In this document: in pieces, positions 5,581-6,854 of the stretch | Position numbering within the stretch: position 1 is the stretch's first letter | Layout: each line of letters starts with the position of its first letter | DNA from: Desulfamplus sp. | GTDB lineage: Bacteria; Desulfobacterota; Desulfobacteria; Desulfobacterales; Desulfobacteraceae | Length of the DNA stretch: 6,854 nt | Assembly (NCBI GenBank): GCA_015232935.1 | Contig: JADFYT010000127.1 | Location: forward strand, 1-6,854 | Direction: 5' to 3' | Notes under the pieces: generated by a model | What the model was told of the DNA's origin: nothing | Seen by the model: only the letters and a program-made list of their open reading frames with translations | Databases searched by the model: none | Position numbers and translations under genes: made by a program

Positions 5581-6013
5581 TAGTTTCGTTATCTGCTGAA
5601 TTTAGCCGTTGCACCATCAGTTCAATGAGTTTGTTGTTTATTATATCGCGGATTTCCGGAGGCATTTCCTGAATCAGTTTCTTGCGAAGACGCATTGCCA
5701 ATACCTGAGGTTCGGATGCCACCACGTTGGCAGAACGCTTTTTGCCAGTAAGATAGCTCATTTCTCCAAATATATCTCCTGGTTGCAGTATGGCGATCGT
5801 CTGATCAGGTGCTTCCTTGCGGACAACTTTTGCGGTTCCCTTGACCAGAATGAAAAATGATGTGCTGGCAGAGCCTTGCTCAATAATCAGTTCATCCTGA
5901 TCAAACCATGGTAAATCATACCCTGTCAAGTTGTACAGATATTGTTTGCTGGCTCTGGATAGATTTGCAAAAAGCGAAACAGATGCGAAAAGTTCTTCAA
6001 GAAAGTATCCCAT
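5570..6013 (-). CDS. Small single-domain cyclic-nucleotide-binding protein
   Basis: Cytoplasmic protein of 147 aa consisting almost only of a Crp-type cNMP-binding beta-roll. Seen: LFANLSRASKQYLYNL (14-29) as the entry helix, FDQDELIIEQG (37-47), FFILVKGTAKV (53-63), and the phosphate-binding cassette PGDIFGEMSYLTGKKRSANV (78-97) with the expected Gly-Glu and Arg. After the C helix the chain ends; there is no DNA-binding helix-turn-helix, kinase or channel segment, so it is not a complete Crp/Fnr regulator. A reading from 6088 exists, but Met at 6013 has AAGGA 7 nt upstream and starts where the fold starts. It may bind a cyclic nucleotide and act through a partner protein; the partner is not evident here. 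It follows pgpA after 129 bp, so a shared transcript is possible but not shown. Confidence 0.9.
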   Translation of the reverse strand: MGYFLEELFASVSLFANLSRASKQYLYNLTGYDLPWFDQDELIIEQGSASTSFFILVKGTAKVVRKEAPDQTIAILQPGDIFGEMSYLTGKKRSANVVASEPQVLAMRLRKKLIQEMPPEIRDIINNKLIELMVQRLNSADNETTRP

Positions 6014-6054
6014 ATAGTTATCCTTTCTGTAAATATCAGACCTGCTGCAAAATT

Positions 6055-6084
6055 CATTTTTGATCAGTTGATTTTTGATCCAGT
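6055..6084. repeat. Short 15-bp tandem repeat upstream of the cNMP-binding gene
   Basis: ATTTTTGATC occurs at 6056-6065 and again at 6071-6080, each followed by (C)AGT, giving a period of 15 with a one-base slip. It lies in the untranslated leader of the cyclic-nucleotide-binding gene if the start at 6013 is right. Confidence 0.6.
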
Positions 6085-6142
6085 ACAATCAAGGAGTCAA
6101 CTCCAGTTTTGCAAAAAGTCCGTTGCGTTTTTGTCAATTTAA

Positions 6143-6658
6143 TCAAAACTGAATATAGTCGAGAACAAACAGAATTAAAGAAGCGTATCCGGCAGAGATA
6201 ACATCGTCAAATATAATACCTGTCGAGCCTTTGACATTCTTGTCCACATAGTTTGCCGGAAAGATTTTGATCATGTCCAGAATCCTGAATGAAATAAAAC
6301 CTAACAATGCGGTTCTGTTAAAGTCATGGGCACCGTAGAATACGGGAACACACAAAAATCCTATTATCTCGTCAAGAACAAATTGTGACGGATCTTTTGA
6401 CTTCCAGTAGCGGACTGCCCAGGGAGTCAGATAATAGTTAAGAAGCATTATCAAGACAACAACCGCAACAAGCGAGATTTTCAGGAAATTGGGAGGCATA
6501 AGTTGCCACAATCCAAAATATATGGCAATTCCGGGAAGTGCTCCAAAGGTTCCGGGCATTACTGGGCTGTAACCAAGATAAAAGGCGGAGCCGGAAATTA
6601 TTTTGATCTTTTCCGAAATTGAAAACTTTTTTTCAACAGGATTTTTTTCGCTGGTCAT
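6143..6658 (-). CDS. pgpA: Phosphatidylglycerophosphatase A
   Basis: Integral inner-membrane lipid phosphatase, 171 aa, normal length for PgpA. It removes the phosphate from phosphatidylglycerophosphate to give phosphatidylglycerol. Family motifs seen in order: GYSPVMPGTFGALPGI (29-44), the acidic DPSQFVLDEIIG (89-100, with Asp96-Glu97), FRILDMIKIFP (124-134), and GSTGIIFDDVISAG (144-157, with Asp151-Asp152). Hydrophobic segments lie near 40-55, 60-77, 99-108 and 155-168. Small departures from the usual pattern: KIFP instead of KPxP, and GST instead of GGxG, but the acidic residues expected at the active site are kept. The ATG at 6658 is preceded by AAAGG at 12 nt, rather far, so the start is likely but not certain. 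A TACAAT hexamer at 6712-6707 could be a -10, with no good -35. The next gene downstream is the cyclic-nucleotide-binding protein. Confidence 0.92.
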   Translation of the reverse strand: MTSEKNPVEKKFSISEKIKIISGSAFYLGYSPVMPGTFGALPGIAIYFGLWQLMPPNFLKISLVAVVVLIMLLNYYLTPWAVRYWKSKDPSQFVLDEIIGFLCVPVFYGAHDFNRTALLGFISFRILDMIKIFPANYVDKNVKGSTGIIFDDVISAGYASLILFVLDYIQF

Positions 6659-6822
6659 GTTTTTTATATGCCTTTCTGGACATCCTTAATCTGGAAGCTG
6701 ACACTGATTGTAATCGTTGCCAAACTTGATAGTCTCGTAAAAACCCTAAAGACCGGAATTGCCCTGAATAGTTATGATGAAGCAGATTCATTGATTGCGA
6801 GCAGCTCACAACAAAAATATGC

Positions 6823-6849
6823 TTCAAAAAAGCCAAAAAGCTCTTTGAA
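6823..6849. other. Imperfect hairpin near the right edge
   Basis: TTCAAAAAAGC (6823-6833) pairs with GCTCTTTGAA (6840-6849) with one bulged base and one wobble, around the loop CAAAAA. On the minus strand it is followed by ATATTTTTG, so it could end transcription of a gene lying beyond the right edge. The stem is AT-rich and the T-run short, so this is weak. The rest of 6659-6822 shows no gene that I can support. Confidence 0.3.
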
Positions 6850-6854
6850 AACCT

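Noticed and set aside
6633..6854. Open frame on the minus strand from the right edge, overlapping the pgpA start
   Set aside because: It has only a TTG start or enters from the edge, runs into pgpA in another frame, and its residues match no family I know; it may be an unrelated open spacer.

Overview
The window (6,854 bp, moderate GC with AT-rich spacers) is bacterial. Every convincing gene lies on the minus strand, so transcription runs from high to low coordinates. The envelope functions (a periplasmic adaptor with a membrane anchor, a YbhS-type exporter permease, phosphatidylglycerophosphatase A) point to a Gram-negative bacterium. The codon and spacer style would suit an anaerobic Desulfobacterota-like genome, but that is a weak inference with no marker gene behind it.

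Right part (6854 to 5570, read leftward): about 190 bp with no supported gene and one imperfect hairpin; then pgpA, for the lipid phosphatase that makes phosphatidylglycerol; then a 129-bp spacer; then a small stand-alone cyclic-nucleotide-binding-domain protein. A degenerate 36-bp tandem repeat starts at the last codons of that gene and runs past its stop.

Middle spacer (5123-5569, about 450 bp): no gene seen. It holds a perfect 7-bp-arm palindrome, a candidate sigma70-type promoter whose spacer contains the palindrome AAACGTTT, and one copy of a hairpin-bearing repeat.

Left part (5122 to 114): a tightly packed four-gene operon for a YbhGFS-type ABC exporter. The order is a double-ATPase protein (YbhF-like), a TetR/CecR-like repressor, an HlyD-family adaptor (YbhG-like) and an ABC-2 permease (YbhS-like). 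The ATPase and repressor are 13 nt apart, and the next two junctions are both ATGA overlaps, so translational coupling is likely. The ATPase would power efflux through the permease, the adaptor would extend the path across the periplasm, and the repressor probably controls the operon. The second permease (YbhR) and any outer-membrane partner are not in the window.

The most unusual features are not genes. A diverged copy of one hairpin-bearing repeat, about 72 bp long, sits at each end of the ABC operon in inverted orientation. There is also a set of short tandem repeats with periods of 15, 18, 21 and 36 bp. Two of these create repetitive linkers inside the ATPase, and one duplicates the stop codon of the permease. 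I see no CRISPR array, tRNA, rRNA, transposase or clearly novel multi-gene system.
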